Shown piece by piece: positions 25,646 through 35,704 of a DNA stretch of 64,000 nt. Numbering within the stretch: position 1 is the first letter of the stretch; each line of letters opens with the position of its first letter. The notes beneath the pieces were generated by a model. The model made no database searches, was not told the DNA's origin, and saw nothing but the letters and a program-made list of their open reading frames with translations. Origin of the DNA: Caldivirga sp. MU80 (GTDB lineage: Archaea; Thermoproteota; Thermoprotei; Thermoproteales; Thermocladiaceae); contig NZ_LCTF01000003.1 of NCBI RefSeq assembly GCF_001663375.1, positions 1 to 64,000 of the forward strand, in the 5' to 3' direction. Made by a program: the position numbers and the translations under genes.

Positions 25646-28264
25646 TTAGATGGTTTCAGCCACTAGCTTAAGGCTATCCTTATCCAGCTTCTTAAGGTCA
25701 ATCTCATACACGTTATCATGCACATCAATTAACGTTAGCCTGCTGTCCATGAGTATCACGTTTCTTCTACCCCTTGTCCTAACCGTAACCTCACCATAGT
25801 TGGTTACCAGGTGCCACTCCAGTTCATCACCCTTGACGTCAATCCCCTTAATGCTTAAGGTCATTGGTTTAAAGTTGTTCAGCTTTATCGCCTCCTCAAG
25901 CAGCTTAACGGACTCTGGGTCAAGTTTCCTATAGTTGCTTATCATGAACCTCTCCCTACCATCCCTATCGTAGAGTATGACGTACTCGGGCTGGGATATT
26001 GGGAACGGTAACTTGGGTTTAAGGTCACTGTACACTTCCCCATTAACCATGAGCGTCACCAAGCTCCTCCTGCTACCTGGCCTAACCTTAACCTTAGCCT
26101 TACTGAGGTCGAGCACCGCGTCCTTAACGTAATCGGCCAGCGTTAAGGCACCCTTATCATCCTCACTTTTAAGTAACCTTAACTCGCCTGTGAATAACTC
26201 CAACTGATCCTTGAACATTTGGTAAAACGCCCCCCTCCTAGCTATCAACTCGGTTGGTTTCCCCTCCTCAATTATTTCACCATTAGCCATGACTATGACC
26301 CTATCAGCGCTCATAACCTCAACGAAGCTGTGGGTTACGAATATAGTAGTCCTACCCTTGGCTAGGTTCATTATTGCCCTGTAGACCTCGGCCTCATTAA
26401 TCACGTCCAGGTTTGAGGTTGCCTCATCAAGTATGACGATGTCTGGCTGCTTGATAATGGCCCTAGCTATGGATATCCTTTGTCTCTGCCCACCTGAAAG
26501 GGATGAACCCCTCTCACCTAGGTTTGTGTCGTAGGCTAGTGGCAGTTGCATGATCTCGTCGTGGATCCTAGCCGCCTTACAGGCGGCGATGATCTCCCAG
26601 GGTTCAATCCTCCTACTGCTACCGTAGGCCACGTTGTAGGCTACGGTGTTGTCAAATAAGGCCACCTCCTGGGGGACGTATGCTACCCTTTCCCTAAGGT
26701 ACTGTAGATCAATGTCCTTAATATTAACCCCATTAATTTTAATTTCCCCAGAGTCCACGTCGTACATCCTGAGCAGCAGCTTAGATAACGTAGTTTTGCC
26801 TGAACCACTCTTACCCACGACGGCAACCTTCTCGCCAACCTTTATTCTGAGGTTTATATTCTTCAACACGGGCGTGTACTTGTCGTAACTGAACCAGACA
26901 TTACTAAACAGTATATCACCCTTCAGGTCAGGTTTCTTGGGGTGTTCAGGCTCCTTTACATCGGGTTCAGCCTCCATTATCTCCCTAAGCCTATCCCCTG
27001 AAGTTACGGCTTGCTGTATGAAGGGTATTATGTTGCTTAGGTTGTTTATGGGCCCGTAGAACTGGGCCATGTAGGCCACGAAGGCCGTTAATGTACCTAG
27101 CTGTATTGTACCTGCAATAACCTGCTCACCCCCAAACCACCACATCATGACAGTTGACAGCGATGTTAATAGACCTAGGAATGGCCAATAACTGATGTTC
27201 ATCTTAGTAACCTTGACTTGGGATTCGTAAAGCCTATTAAGCAGTTCATCAAGCCTATCCGATTCGTAATCCTCCTTGGCAAAGGATTTAATAACCATGT
27301 AGTTGGGTATTGTATCCGATAACGCACTAGTGACATCTGCGCTCCTCCTCCAATTCCTGTGGTATATCCTATGCGACTTCTTACGGTACCTGTAGACCAT
27401 ATAGGCTATTACTGGTGTGGGTAGTAGCACGAATAAGGCCAGTCTAACATCCATGGTGAACAGTATTACGCCTATACCGATCAGGGTTAGTAGGTTAACT
27501 ATCAGCGTAGGTAGCCCCCAAACCATTAACCATTGCGTATTACCTGCATCCGTTGTTAGCCTTGAGAGTATCCTACCCGTGGATATCCTATCTATGAACG
27601 AGGCCGAGAGTCTCATGGCATGCTTAAAGACCTTAGACCTTATGTCATTTACAACCCTCTGGCCAACCGTGTTGAGTATGTAGTTCTGTGCAATTGATAA
27701 AGCTGTGACAGCCACGTATGATCCTATTAATGTTAAGGTTAAGTCAATGAACAACTTCATTGAGTGTGTTTGCGTTAAAAACACATTGTCAATAAGTATC
27801 TTAAGTAGGTAGGGTGGGACTAGGTTAAGCATGGCGATGCTTATGGATAGTATAACACCTATGAGCATCTTATGCCAATACGGTCTCATGAAGTTAAGTA
27901 ACCAAAGCAGAGTACTCCTAACGTTAGGCTTCCTCCTCTCCTCCCTAACTAGCGATAAACCCTCATAATGGCCATTACCGCTTAGGCGGCCATTGATTAA
28001 AATGGCCAATTTCCTAAAGTCATCAATAGGCCTCTTGGTGAAGTAAACCGCCTCAACCTCCTCACCACTCTTCTTAACCAAGATTAACTTACCTATACCC
28101 ACACCATCTTCCACGTAGGCTCCCTTCAACTCACTTAGGTCGAAGCGATCCTCCCTTCCATCATACTTGATTACTATTTTGTCATCATTAGTTAAACATA
28201 CCTCCGTGTCTTTGAACTTGAGCTCTTTATCTAAGTCGGAGATCGCCTTAAAGGCGCAATCCAT
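25646..28264 (-). CDS. ABC exporter (fused membrane and ATPase domains) with extra C-terminal DUF1854-like domain
   Basis: An 872-residue protein. After about 115 residues of a soluble N-terminal domain come six membrane helices (about 120-410), then a complete ATPase domain (Walker A AVVGKSGSGKTTLSKLL, Q-loop YVPQEVALF, signature LSGGQRQRISIARAI, Walker B VILDEATSNLD, H-loop FVTHS). About 170 further residues resemble DUF1854, with PEYVILYDRDG and a terminal YEIDLKKLDKDSL. The N-terminal domain (KIVIKYDGREDRFDLSELKGAYV) looks like a related beta-rich repeat. The transported substrate is unknown. It is a half transporter, so it likely works as a homodimer. Confidence 0.85.
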   Translation of the reverse strand: MDCAFKAISDLDKELKFKDTEVCLTNDDKIVIKYDGREDRFDLSELKGAYVEDGVGIGKLILVKKSGEEVEAVYFTKRPIDDFRKLAILINGRLSGNGHYEGLSLVREERRKPNVRSTLLWLLNFMRPYWHKMLIGVILSISIAMLNLVPPYLLKILIDNVFLTQTHSMKLFIDLTLTLIGSYVAVTALSIAQNYILNTVGQRVVNDIRSKVFKHAMRLSASFIDRISTGRILSRLTTDAGNTQWLMVWGLPTLIVNLLTLIGIGVILFTMDVRLALFVLLPTPVIAYMVYRYRKKSHRIYHRNWRRSADVTSALSDTIPNYMVIKSFAKEDYESDRLDELLNRLYESQVKVTKMNISYWPFLGLLTSLSTVMMWWFGGEQVIAGTIQLGTLTAFVAYMAQFYGPINNLSNIIPFIQQAVTSGDRLREIMEAEPDVKEPEHPKKPDLKGDILFSNVWFSYDKYTPVLKNINLRIKVGEKVAVVGKSGSGKTTLSKLLLRMYDVDSGEIKINGVNIKDIDLQYLRERVAYVPQEVALFDNTVAYNVAYGSSRRIEPWEIIAACKAARIHDEIMQLPLAYDTNLGERGSSLSGGQRQRISIARAIIKQPDIVILDEATSNLDVINEAEVYRAIMNLAKGRTTIFVTHSFVEVMSADRVIVMANGEIIEEGKPTELIARRGAFYQMFKDQLELFTGELRLLKSEDDKGALTLADYVKDAVLDLSKAKVKVRPGSRRSLVTLMVNGEVYSDLKPKLPFPISQPEYVILYDRDGRERFMISNYRKLDPESVKLLEEAIKLNNFKPMTLSIKGIDVKGDELEWHLVTNYGEVTVRTRGRRNVILMDSRLTLIDVHDNVYEIDLKKLDKDSLKLVAETI

Positions 28265-28417
28265 AAATGGTTCTTAAGCGGTCAAGGGACTGAGTGTTAA
28301 TAAACCCTTCCTCATAGGTTCATGGTAAAGCCGTTGTAGACGCTTAAACTAAGGGGTAATAGATTATGGTATTATCGGTATCTAAATACTCATAATAAAT
28401 GTAATTACTTAAAACTA

Positions 28418-29473
28418 TTAGCCATTAACCCCGGTATTGATTAAAGATTCAGCTTCATTAAGTATTAGGCTAGTGGGATCCTCAAGCCCCTTAACAACGC
28501 CTTCCTTTCTCATGCCTAATGCCTTGCGTATGCCCTGCAGCAGCCTACTCGGCTTAACCCTAACCAATGGTGCACCAGCCCTTATGATGAATCTATCCGT
28601 GTAGTAAGTTGTTGGGAAGTATGACACTGATGGGACACCGAGTAGCGCTGCCTCCACTGCGAATGTTGAACCCCCCGTTACCACAATTCTTGAGTAGTGG
28701 GCTAATTGTAAACCATCAACTGGTTTACTTGGTATTATCACAAGGCCCTTGTTTAATTCACCCTGGAATTTATCTTCAATCAGCCTCCTTTGATCAGGGT
28801 ACCGGGGGAATACAATCACCTTCAACCCCTCCCTGAGGAGCATGCTAATGGCCTTAATGGCAATGCTGGCCTGCTCGCCATAGGTGTAGTAAGCTGCCTT
28901 ACTCTCCTCAAACCTGAATACGGCGTAATCCTCACCATCCCTCAACCCAAGTTGCCTAACCTCACCCCAATTAGGCTTAAACCTGTAGACCCACATAACC
29001 TCAAAGACCCCATTAAAGAACTTAACCTTGCTCCCCTCACCATGGGGTATGTAGGCCATTATCTTCCTCCTAGGTATGGCAATAGGTGCAATGACCCTAC
29101 TGGCGAGCGGTAACGTTAACTTATTGACATGGTAGGCGTGCGCGGTGTCCGTTAACGCTATTGATGGTTTACCTAACCCAAAGGCCACCCTAAAGGCCTC
29201 CGGTGAGGTCAACGATACGTGTACGTCGAAGTCCTTAACTAAGTCCAGTAGCCTTAGGCTCCTAGTAAGCCCATTAATCAACTTACTCCTAACATCGCCA
29301 CCATGTTCCCCCTCACAATACCCACTTAGCCCATACATGCTTAGCACGTTAACCACATAGTCGTAGTTCCTACATGTTATGAGGAATCTATGCCCCCTGG
29401 CTGCACCCTCCAATGCCAGTATTGAGGCTATCCTAGCCTGCTTAGCCGTTAATGCATCGAACCAGATGAGCAT
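28418..29473 (-). CDS. DUF354-family GT-B-like protein
   Basis: A 351-residue protein that fits DUF354, a family with a glycosyltransferase-B-like double Rossmann fold. Features are the start LIWFDALTAKQARIASILALEGAARGHRFLITCR, the central SIALTDTAHAYHVNKLTLPLASRVIAP, and a C-terminal donor-site-like VTGGSTFAVEAALLGVPSVSYF. Related genes occur near archaeal surface-polysaccharide or lipid genes, but no substrate is established. It lies between the ABC exporter and a HAD phosphatase on the same strand. Confidence 0.75.
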   Translation of the reverse strand: MLIWFDALTAKQARIASILALEGAARGHRFLITCRNYDYVVNVLSMYGLSGYCEGEHGGDVRSKLINGLTRSLRLLDLVKDFDVHVSLTSPEAFRVAFGLGKPSIALTDTAHAYHVNKLTLPLASRVIAPIAIPRRKIMAYIPHGEGSKVKFFNGVFEVMWVYRFKPNWGEVRQLGLRDGEDYAVFRFEESKAAYYTYGEQASIAIKAISMLLREGLKVIVFPRYPDQRRLIEDKFQGELNKGLVIIPSKPVDGLQLAHYSRIVVTGGSTFAVEAALLGVPSVSYFPTTYYTDRFIIRAGAPLVRVKPSRLLQGIRKALGMRKEGVVKGLEDPTSLILNEAESLINTGVNG

Positions 29474-29516
29474 TTGTGGGTTGACTCAGCTTAGCTATTA
29501 AGCTTTGACTACTTTT

Positions 29517-30296
29517 TTAACCGCACTTACCGAGTAGGTCGATTAGGGTTAATACGTCCCTCGTCCTCCTGATGATGTAGGCTTTACACTTAATGGCTTC
29601 GTATGGGCTTGAATTAGTGGGTAGGTAGGAGCCATTTGGGTCGTAGAGGACGCCCACTATGCCGTACATTAATGCGCCCACGAAATCCTCCTGGATATTA
29701 TCACCAACATGCGCGGCGACGTCGGGTACCCTATCCCCAACCAGTGAGTTGATCAGGGTCTCGAATATTATTGGGTGCGGCTTTGGGTAACCAACCTCAT
29801 CCGAGAATACCCCGTAGTCTATGAACCTCCATAGCCCAAACCTGGTTAATAGGGCCCTTGAAACCCTACCTGGCCAGAAGATTACATTAGACACTATGCC
29901 CACTAACCAATCCTCCTCCTTAAGTATGCTGAATGCCTCCTCAACTCCCTCAATAACCTTAATGTTCTGGGAATTTATCACCGTGTCCGCTATCACGTTC
30001 TGCAGATCGTTGACTAACCTGCTGGAGAAGGGTATACCATACCTTTGGTTAATCCTCTTAGCCAGCCTCCTAACATTCTCCATTGGTGGGGTGTAGAGTA
30101 GGTTCATTATCCTGCTGGCCCTAACCTCCCTCTCCATTATCCTGTAGTACTCAGTGACCACGTTTGGGTCCACTGTGTAACCTATTTCACCGTAGTACTT
30201 GCCTATGGCTTCGCCAATCTCCCTAATCAACGCATCCCCATACTCAAGCACCGTTTGGTATACGTCGAACGTTATCACCTTGGTTCTTTCAGCCAC
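29517..30296 (-). CDS. HAD-superfamily hydrolase
   Basis: About 259 residues. Motif I is ITFDVYQTVLE (nucleophile Asp; the second acidic residue of DxD is Tyr, as in haloacid-dehalogenase-like members), motif II GIVSN, a Lys in YPKPHPIIFETL, and motif IV HVGDNIQEDFVGAL. It is likely a phosphatase of small metabolites. The frame is open to a GTG at 30305, but a GTG at 30296 lies about 27 nt from a TATA-like TTTAAAAAC (minus strand, 30318-30328) and is preferred. Confidence 0.8.
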   Translation of the reverse strand: MAERTKVITFDVYQTVLEYGDALIREIGEAIGKYYGEIGYTVDPNVVTEYYRIMEREVRASRIMNLLYTPPMENVRRLAKRINQRYGIPFSSRLVNDLQNVIADTVINSQNIKVIEGVEEAFSILKEEDWLVGIVSNVIFWPGRVSRALLTRFGLWRFIDYGVFSDEVGYPKPHPIIFETLINSLVGDRVPDVAAHVGDNIQEDFVGALMYGIVGVLYDPNGSYLPTNSSPYEAIKCKAYIIRRTRDVLTLIDLLGKCG

Positions 30297-30320
30297 AGTG
30301 AGCACTCAATGAACAGGTTT

Positions 30321-31568
30321 TTAAACTATCCATAATGATGGCCTATTGAACACGTTGGCCAACCCCTCAAGGCTAACCCTACCCAGGGGCTTATGTAGAT
30401 GCCTAACCTCAGAACCCCTGGGCTCCTCAAGAATAACCTCACCCACATAGCCCAGCAGCCTAGGCACCCCAGTCACTAACCCGCACCTAGTGCACCTAAG
30501 GAGCCCAACTCTCCCCGTTGATTCCAAATTGCCCCCGCACCTGGGGCATTTAGGGTTATTAACATCAACCTTACCCAGTAAGGCCACCCCACCCTCCATG
30601 TAGAGGTCAAGGTCCTTGGGACCAGGCCTTAAGCCACCATACGCCAGCAGGTACGTGGCCTTATCAAGCCTCTTAAAGCCATAGTGCCTATACGAGAACA
30701 CCACCCCAGACGAAGCCTTAATTTCAAGGTTACCACCACTGATGACGGTGACACTACCCACATTACCTTCAATGTAGCCTGGTGTATATGGCTTATTGGC
30801 TATGTGCTTCATGTGATGCTCCGTGGCTTGGTTAGTCAGGTAGATTAACCACCTTGGCTCAACGTCAACCTCACTGGTTAATACAGTGGCGAAGTGAAGT
30901 AGGTGGTAGGGTGAGTCACCCCTAACCCCAAACACAACTGGGTCATTACCGTGGGGTTGTATTAAGGTGTAACCATCCCCGATGTTCTCGAAGGTTAATG
31001 GGGCTGTTGATGAATCAAGGGTCTCAACGATGCCAGTGGGTATGTTGGGCTTGGGCGTTGATTCCCCATAAGCCAACAGTTCAAAGGTTGAGTCTGTTGA
31101 TAGATCAGCCATTACCGAGGCTAAGGCGCCTATGACACCCCTACCACCCCTATGAACCACGCCCAGCCTCCTCATCCACCTAAGGGCCACGTCAATTGGT
31201 ATAACGTCACTGATAGCCTTCCAGTATATCCAGTGCTCAGAATTAGTGGTGGAGACCACTATACCCGGACTAGTCTTACCAACCCTACTGGAGTAGGCAT
31301 TCACAGCCCACTCGGCTAATTCAACCGCCTCCCTAATGTCATCAACGTTAAGGCCCACTGAGACCGCTGCATTACCCCTAGTCTTAAATGGTATATTGGG
31401 GTTAAGCCTTATCAACCTGGGGTAGCCGACAACCCTCTCCTCACTCCTCGTCTTAATGAACTCTTTAAGCATGTTATACATAACGTAGGTTGTACACCCC
31501 TTATCGTACGTGTCCGTGTCGTCAATGCCAACCCAAACCAACAGCGACAACCACCGGCATGTCTTCAA
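30321..31568 (-). CDS. tiaS: tRNA(Ile2) agmatinylcytidine synthetase TiaS
   Basis: Attaches agmatine to C34 of tRNA-Ile(CAU) so that it reads AUA. The N-terminal VGIDDTDTYDKGCTTYV is the hallmark of this family. GNAAVSVGL and HRGGRGVIGALASV belong to the kinase-like core, an OB-fold region follows, and a zinc ribbon (CPRCGGNLESTGRVGLLRCTRCG, residues about 345-367) closes the protein. No ATG lies before the conserved start; the listed start is a TTG, and other in-frame TTG codons lie at 31550 and 31541. A TATA-like box is at 31577-31588. Confidence 0.9.
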   Translation of the reverse strand: MKTCRWLSLLVWVGIDDTDTYDKGCTTYVMYNMLKEFIKTRSEERVVGYPRLIRLNPNIPFKTRGNAAVSVGLNVDDIREAVELAEWAVNAYSSRVGKTSPGIVVSTTNSEHWIYWKAISDVIPIDVALRWMRRLGVVHRGGRGVIGALASVMADLSTDSTFELLAYGESTPKPNIPTGIVETLDSSTAPLTFENIGDGYTLIQPHGNDPVVFGVRGDSPYHLLHFATVLTSEVDVEPRWLIYLTNQATEHHMKHIANKPYTPGYIEGNVGSVTVISGGNLEIKASSGVVFSYRHYGFKRLDKATYLLAYGGLRPGPKDLDLYMEGGVALLGKVDVNNPKCPRCGGNLESTGRVGLLRCTRCGLVTGVPRLLGYVGEVILEEPRGSEVRHLHKPLGRVSLEGLANVFNRPSLWIV

Positions 31569-31727
31569 TCTGCATGTAGTTTTTTAACCTAACTTTAAGG
31601 TGACTCTAGGTTAAATGAATGCAATACATAACCTCCCGATGGTCATAACCGCCCATATCACGCTCACTTCAATACCGCTGTTAACTTGGGATTAGGTATT
31701 TTTAGGAAGTGCCATGGCCTAGTCTTA

Positions 31728-32639
31728 ATGAGGCTTAGGCTAAACCCACCTGAGGTGATGGCGGTCATCAATGTGAGCCCTGAGTCATTTTACCAGGGTA
31801 GTGTTAAATCTAGTGAAGCTGAACTAGTCAACTTTGTCAATAGGGCCCTTAAGGCTGGGGTTAGGGTATTTGACGTTGGCGGTATGTCCACGGCACCCTT
31901 TAAGAGGACTTGGGTGCCTGAGGATGTTGAGACCAGTAGGCTTAAGTGGGCTGTGGGCATCCTAAGGAGGGAGTTTGGGGATAAGGTGATTATATCGGTG
32001 GATACCTTTAGGCCTAGGGTGGCCTCGGAGGTGGCTAGGTTAGGCATAGACATTATCAACGATGTAACTGGGTTAAGGTACGATAAAAGTTTAGGTGGGG
32101 TGGCTAGGGAGCATGGCCTCACGATGATACTTTGTGCAAGGGAAAGGACACAAAGCACACTTAACCCCGTGGATGCCGTGATCAACGAGGCTAGGTGGAG
32201 TATCAATACAGCTGAGTCAATGGGGGTTTACGACTTGGTAATCGACCCCTGCATAGGTTTCCCACCCCTTGACAGGGATCAGAACCTTGAACCCAATAGG
32301 CAGGTAGCCAAGAAACGCTATGATGACTGGCCCTATAGGGACATATACGTGCTGGCTAACATACTAAGGATAAGGAGGGAACTAGGTAGGCCAATTTGCG
32401 TTGGTGTATCCAGGAAGGGCTTCATAAGGGAACTACTGGGTGTTAACATGGAAGAGTCCATATGGGGTACATTAAGTCTCCACGCCTACCTAGCCTACGT
32501 CAACGTGGACTTAATTAGGGCTCATGATGCCATTGAGACACTTCAAGCGGTGAAGATGATCAACATGGTTAAATCATGTGGTGGGGATTACTCAAGCTGT
32601 ATTGAGACTATTAGAAAAGCTTATAAGGGTGGGGCCTAA
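31728..32639 (+). CDS. Dihydropteroate synthase-family protein
   Basis: A TIM-barrel protein with the DHPS signatures MAVINVSPESFYQGS, FDVGGMSTAP, IISVDTFRPRVASEV and, near the end, CVGVSRKGFIRELLG. In folate-making bacteria it joins p-aminobenzoate to a pterin; archaea of this group use modified pterins, so the acceptor may differ. A roughly 20-residue insert (DRDQNLEPNRQVAKKRYDD) precedes the last third. Start at ATG 31728, which follows an AT-rich stretch (TATTTTTAG) by about 28 nt; the frame is open to 31686. Confidence 0.82.
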   Translation: MRLRLNPPEVMAVINVSPESFYQGSVKSSEAELVNFVNRALKAGVRVFDVGGMSTAPFKRTWVPEDVETSRLKWAVGILRREFGDKVIISVDTFRPRVASEVARLGIDIINDVTGLRYDKSLGGVAREHGLTMILCARERTQSTLNPVDAVINEARWSINTAESMGVYDLVIDPCIGFPPLDRDQNLEPNRQVAKKRYDDWPYRDIYVLANILRIRRELGRPICVGVSRKGFIRELLGVNMEESIWGTLSLHAYLAYVNVDLIRAHDAIETLQAVKMINMVKSCGGDYSSCIETIRKAYKGGA

Positions 32640-32650
32640 CTGGTGGATGT

Positions 32651-32839
32651 ATGTCAATTAGTACTATTCAGGAATATAAGCGATATAGGGCTATTAAGCA
32701 GCTTAAGATGCTACGGGTGGTAAGGATGGCTAGGGAGGTTGCATTGGTGTCGGTGGCGGTAAGGCCACTGCCTGTTGATAAGGGGATTAAGGTGCAGGCA
32801 GCGAGAACTAGGGCCATATTGAACAGTCAGCAGGCTTAA
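32651..32839 (+). CDS. Small basic protein of unknown function
   Basis: A 62-residue, strongly basic, cysteine-free protein, probably helical at the start (EYKRYRAIKQLKMLRVVRMAREV). It starts 11 nt after the DHPS stop and is preceded by GGTGG at 32642-32646, a good ribosome-binding site, which supports translation in the same operon. Small basic proteins of this kind in crenarchaea are often ribosome-associated, but I see no motif that proves it. Confidence 0.55.
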   Translation: MSISTIQEYKRYRAIKQLKMLRVVRMAREVALVSVAVRPLPVDKGIKVQAARTRAILNSQQA

Positions 32840-33034
32840 CCCGCCTTAAAGCCTAGACAGCGGTGCCATGCCCAGGTGCTCTGGGGACGTGGATACGGCT
32901 CAGGACCCTGCATGCGGTGTATATGCTTCATGATGCACCAAGGCGAGGCGTACATAAGCCTAAATCCTTACGGCTAAACCACTGTTTGAGCAGAAAAGTT
33001 TTATAAACCCGACGGGTGACGTAGGGATCTTAGA
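32840..33034 (+). other. Intergenic region with a hairpin, and rpoA1 promoter
   Basis: A 195-nt gap that is more GC-rich and more structured than most gaps here. It has a hairpin CCCAG/CTGGG near 32870-32884, and GGTGTAT pairs with ATGCACC at 32917-32940, followed 17 nt later by ACATAA. A TATA-like GCCTTAAAGCC at about 32843 could drive a small RNA. The TATA-like TTTTATAAAC around 32998-33007 is the likely rpoA1 promoter, about 32 nt before its ATG. An H/ACA-like RNA is possible but not shown. Confidence 0.35.
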
Positions 33035-35704
33035 ATGTCTTATTCTAACCAAACTGGCGGTGAGGATAATATTCCGCTTAAGGTAATTAAGGAGATAACG
33101 TTTAGTGTCCTTTCACCGGATGTTATACGAAAAATGTCGGTCATGGAGGTGACAACCTCCGAAACCTACGATGAGGCAGGTAACCCGGTTAAGGGTGGGT
33201 TAATGGATAGGAGGCTAGGGGTTGATGAACCAGAGGCCAGATGCGAGACCTGCGGTAATGACTGGAGGAGGTGCCCAGGGCATTTTGGTAGGATTGAGTT
33301 AACAAGGCCCGTTATCCACCCTGAGTTCGTTAAGCCCATATACGACATACTCAGGGCAACATGCCCTAACTGCGGTAGATTGAAGCTAACTGATGAGGAG
33401 TATAAGAGGTATTCAGAGAGGATTAAGAGACTTAGGAGGCATTGGAGGGTACTTGCCGATAGATTGATAACTAGGGTTAAGAAGAGGGCTGCCGCCAGGT
33501 CAACCTGCCCACACTGCGGTGCCCCGCAACCTAAGATTAAACTTGATAAACCATTCAAGTTCTACATAGAGTCAGAGGGCGGTAAGTTAACTAGACTTGA
33601 CCCCATCAGGGTTAGGGAGTGGCTTGAGAAGATACCTGACGATGACCTTGAGTTACTTGGGTGGAATCCATCATTAGCCAGGCCTGAGTGGGCTGTTCTA
33701 ACCGTTTTACCCGTTCCACCGCCTCAGGTTAGGCCATCCATACAGTTGCCCAGCGGCCAAACAAGCGCCGATGACCTAACCCATGCCTTAACGACTATAC
33801 TTAGGTATAATGAGAAGCTTAGGAACGCCATAGAATCCGGCTCACCAACAACCTCAATACTTGACCTGTGGGATTCACTTCAGGCTAATGTAGCCACTTA
33901 CATCGACAATGAGCTTCCAGGCGGAATCCAGGCTAGGCATAGGAGTAAGAGGCCGCTTAAGGGGATTGCGCAGAGGCTTAAGGGTAAGGAGGGCAGGTTC
34001 AGGGGTAGTTTATCCGGCAAGAGGGTTGAGTTCTCGGCCAGGACAGTGATCAGCCCAGATCCTAACCTAAGCATTAACGAGGTTGGCGTACCCATGGACA
34101 TAGCCAGGGAGTTGACGGTCGTTGAACCGGTCACTGAGTGGAACATTGACCTAATGAGGCAGTTGATAATTAATGGGCCTGAGACTTGGCCAGGGGCTAA
34201 TAGGGTTATTACACCTGATGGTAAGAAGATTGAGCTTAAGGTGAGGAGGGATAGGAGTGAACTTGCCCAGCAGATCCAGCCTGGTTGGAAGGTCGAGAGG
34301 CACCTAATGGATGGAGACTACGTATTGTTTAACAGGCAACCCAGCCTACATAAAATGTCCATGATGTGCCACGTGGTTAAGGTCCTTCCAGGAAGGACCT
34401 TTAGGCTTCACTTGGCCGTGTGTCCGCCGTATAACGCAGACTTCGACGGCGATGAGATGAACCTTCACGTACCCCAAACCCCAGAGGCTAGGGCTGAGGC
34501 TAAGATGCTCATGCTTGTCCAAAACTTCATAATAACGCCTAGGTACGGTGGACCAATAATAGGAGCTAGGCAGGACTACATAAGCGGTGGTTACCTACTG
34601 GCCAGGAAAGGTAACGTCCTCACTAAGGATGCTGTTTCATACTTAATGGGCGCCGTTAGAGATGATGTTCAACTCGATGAACCAGCCATAATGCACCCCA
34701 TTGAGCTTTGGACTGGGAAGCAAGTCATATCGGCATTACTACCAAGGGACTTCAACTTCACTCAGGCCACGGCGTTCAGGTCAACGTGCAAGGACCCATA
34801 TAGGTGCGATACAGATGAATATATAGTGGTTGTTAATGGGTACCTAGCCACCGGTGTCCTGGATAAGAAGTCTATTGGCGCAGAGCAGGTTGATTCACTG
34901 CTGCATGTCCTAGTTAAGAGGTATGGTAACGAATTTGGTAGGAGGTGGATTGACTCAATGTTCAGGCTGATACTGAGGTTCATGGACATGAGGGGGTTCA
35001 CCATGGCCTTGGATTCACTCAACCTACCTGAGGAAGCCATGAGGAGACTTGATGAAATCAAGGACATGTACATTAAGGAGGCCTACGAACTGCTGGACAG
35101 ATACTATAAGGGTGCCCTTGAGGCTGAGCCTGGTAAGACAGTTGAGGAGACCCTGGAGGATAAGCTGGCCGAGACCCTGTCTAAGATAAGGGAGGAGGCG
35201 TCTAAGATAGTTGACGATTACATGAGTAAAGAGTCTGAGGTTTACATAATGGCTAAGTCGGGTGCTAGGGGTAGCCTACTGAACGCCGCTCAAATGACAG
35301 CAGCCCTCGGTCAGCAGACAATAAGGGGTGAGAGATTTAGGCGTGGGTTCACGGATAGGACGCTCTCGCACTTCCCGCCTGGGGATAAGGGGCCTGAGGC
35401 TAGGGGGTTTGTTAAGGGTAACTTCAGGGATGGCTTATCACCCATAGAGTACTTCTTCCATGCCGCGGGTGGTAGGGATGGGTTAGTTGAAACGGCGGTT
35501 AGGACATCGCAGAGTGGCTATGCCCAGAGGAGGCTCATTAATGCAATGCAAGACATCTACATCGCCTACGATGGAACTGTTAGGGATTCTCAAGACGCAA
35601 TAATACAATTCAAGTATGGTGAGGATGGCATAGACGTCTCCAAGAGTGACCACGGCAAGTTAAACGTAGAGGACATAATTAGGAGGGTGGTGACAAGTGG
35701 CTGA
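33035..35704 (+). CDS. rpoA1: DNA-directed RNA polymerase subunit A' (Rpo1N)
   Basis: The N-terminal two thirds of the split archaeal large subunit. Zinc sites are CETCGNDWRRCPGHFGRIEL and the paired CPNCG/CPHCG. The catalytic magnesium loop is NADFDGDEMNLHVPQ, and the lid/rudder area contains GKRVEFSARTVISPDPNLSINEVGVP. The end includes FRRGFTDRTLSHF and the bridge-helix region FFHAAGGRDGLVETAVRTSQSGYAQRRL. It ends 8 nt inside rpoA2. Confidence 0.98.
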   Translation: MSYSNQTGGEDNIPLKVIKEITFSVLSPDVIRKMSVMEVTTSETYDEAGNPVKGGLMDRRLGVDEPEARCETCGNDWRRCPGHFGRIELTRPVIHPEFVKPIYDILRATCPNCGRLKLTDEEYKRYSERIKRLRRHWRVLADRLITRVKKRAAARSTCPHCGAPQPKIKLDKPFKFYIESEGGKLTRLDPIRVREWLEKIPDDDLELLGWNPSLARPEWAVLTVLPVPPPQVRPSIQLPSGQTSADDLTHALTTILRYNEKLRNAIESGSPTTSILDLWDSLQANVATYIDNELPGGIQARHRSKRPLKGIAQRLKGKEGRFRGSLSGKRVEFSARTVISPDPNLSINEVGVPMDIARELTVVEPVTEWNIDLMRQLIINGPETWPGANRVITPDGKKIELKVRRDRSELAQQIQPGWKVERHLMDGDYVLFNRQPSLHKMSMMCHVVKVLPGRTFRLHLAVCPPYNADFDGDEMNLHVPQTPEARAEAKMLMLVQNFIITPRYGGPIIGARQDYISGGYLLARKGNVLTKDAVSYLMGAVRDDVQLDEPAIMHPIELWTGKQVISALLPRDFNFTQATAFRSTCKDPYRCDTDEYIVVVNGYLATGVLDKKSIGAEQVDSLLHVLVKRYGNEFGRRWIDSMFRLILRFMDMRGFTMALDSLNLPEEAMRRLDEIKDMYIKEAYELLDRYYKGALEAEPGKTVEETLEDKLAETLSKIREEASKIVDDYMSKESEVYIMAKSGARGSLLNAAQMTAALGQQTIRGERFRRGFTDRTLSHFPPGDKGPEARGFVKGNFRDGLSPIEYFFHAAGGRDGLVETAVRTSQSGYAQRRLINAMQDIYIAYDGTVRDSQDAIIQFKYGEDGIDVSKSDHGKLNVEDIIRRVVTSG

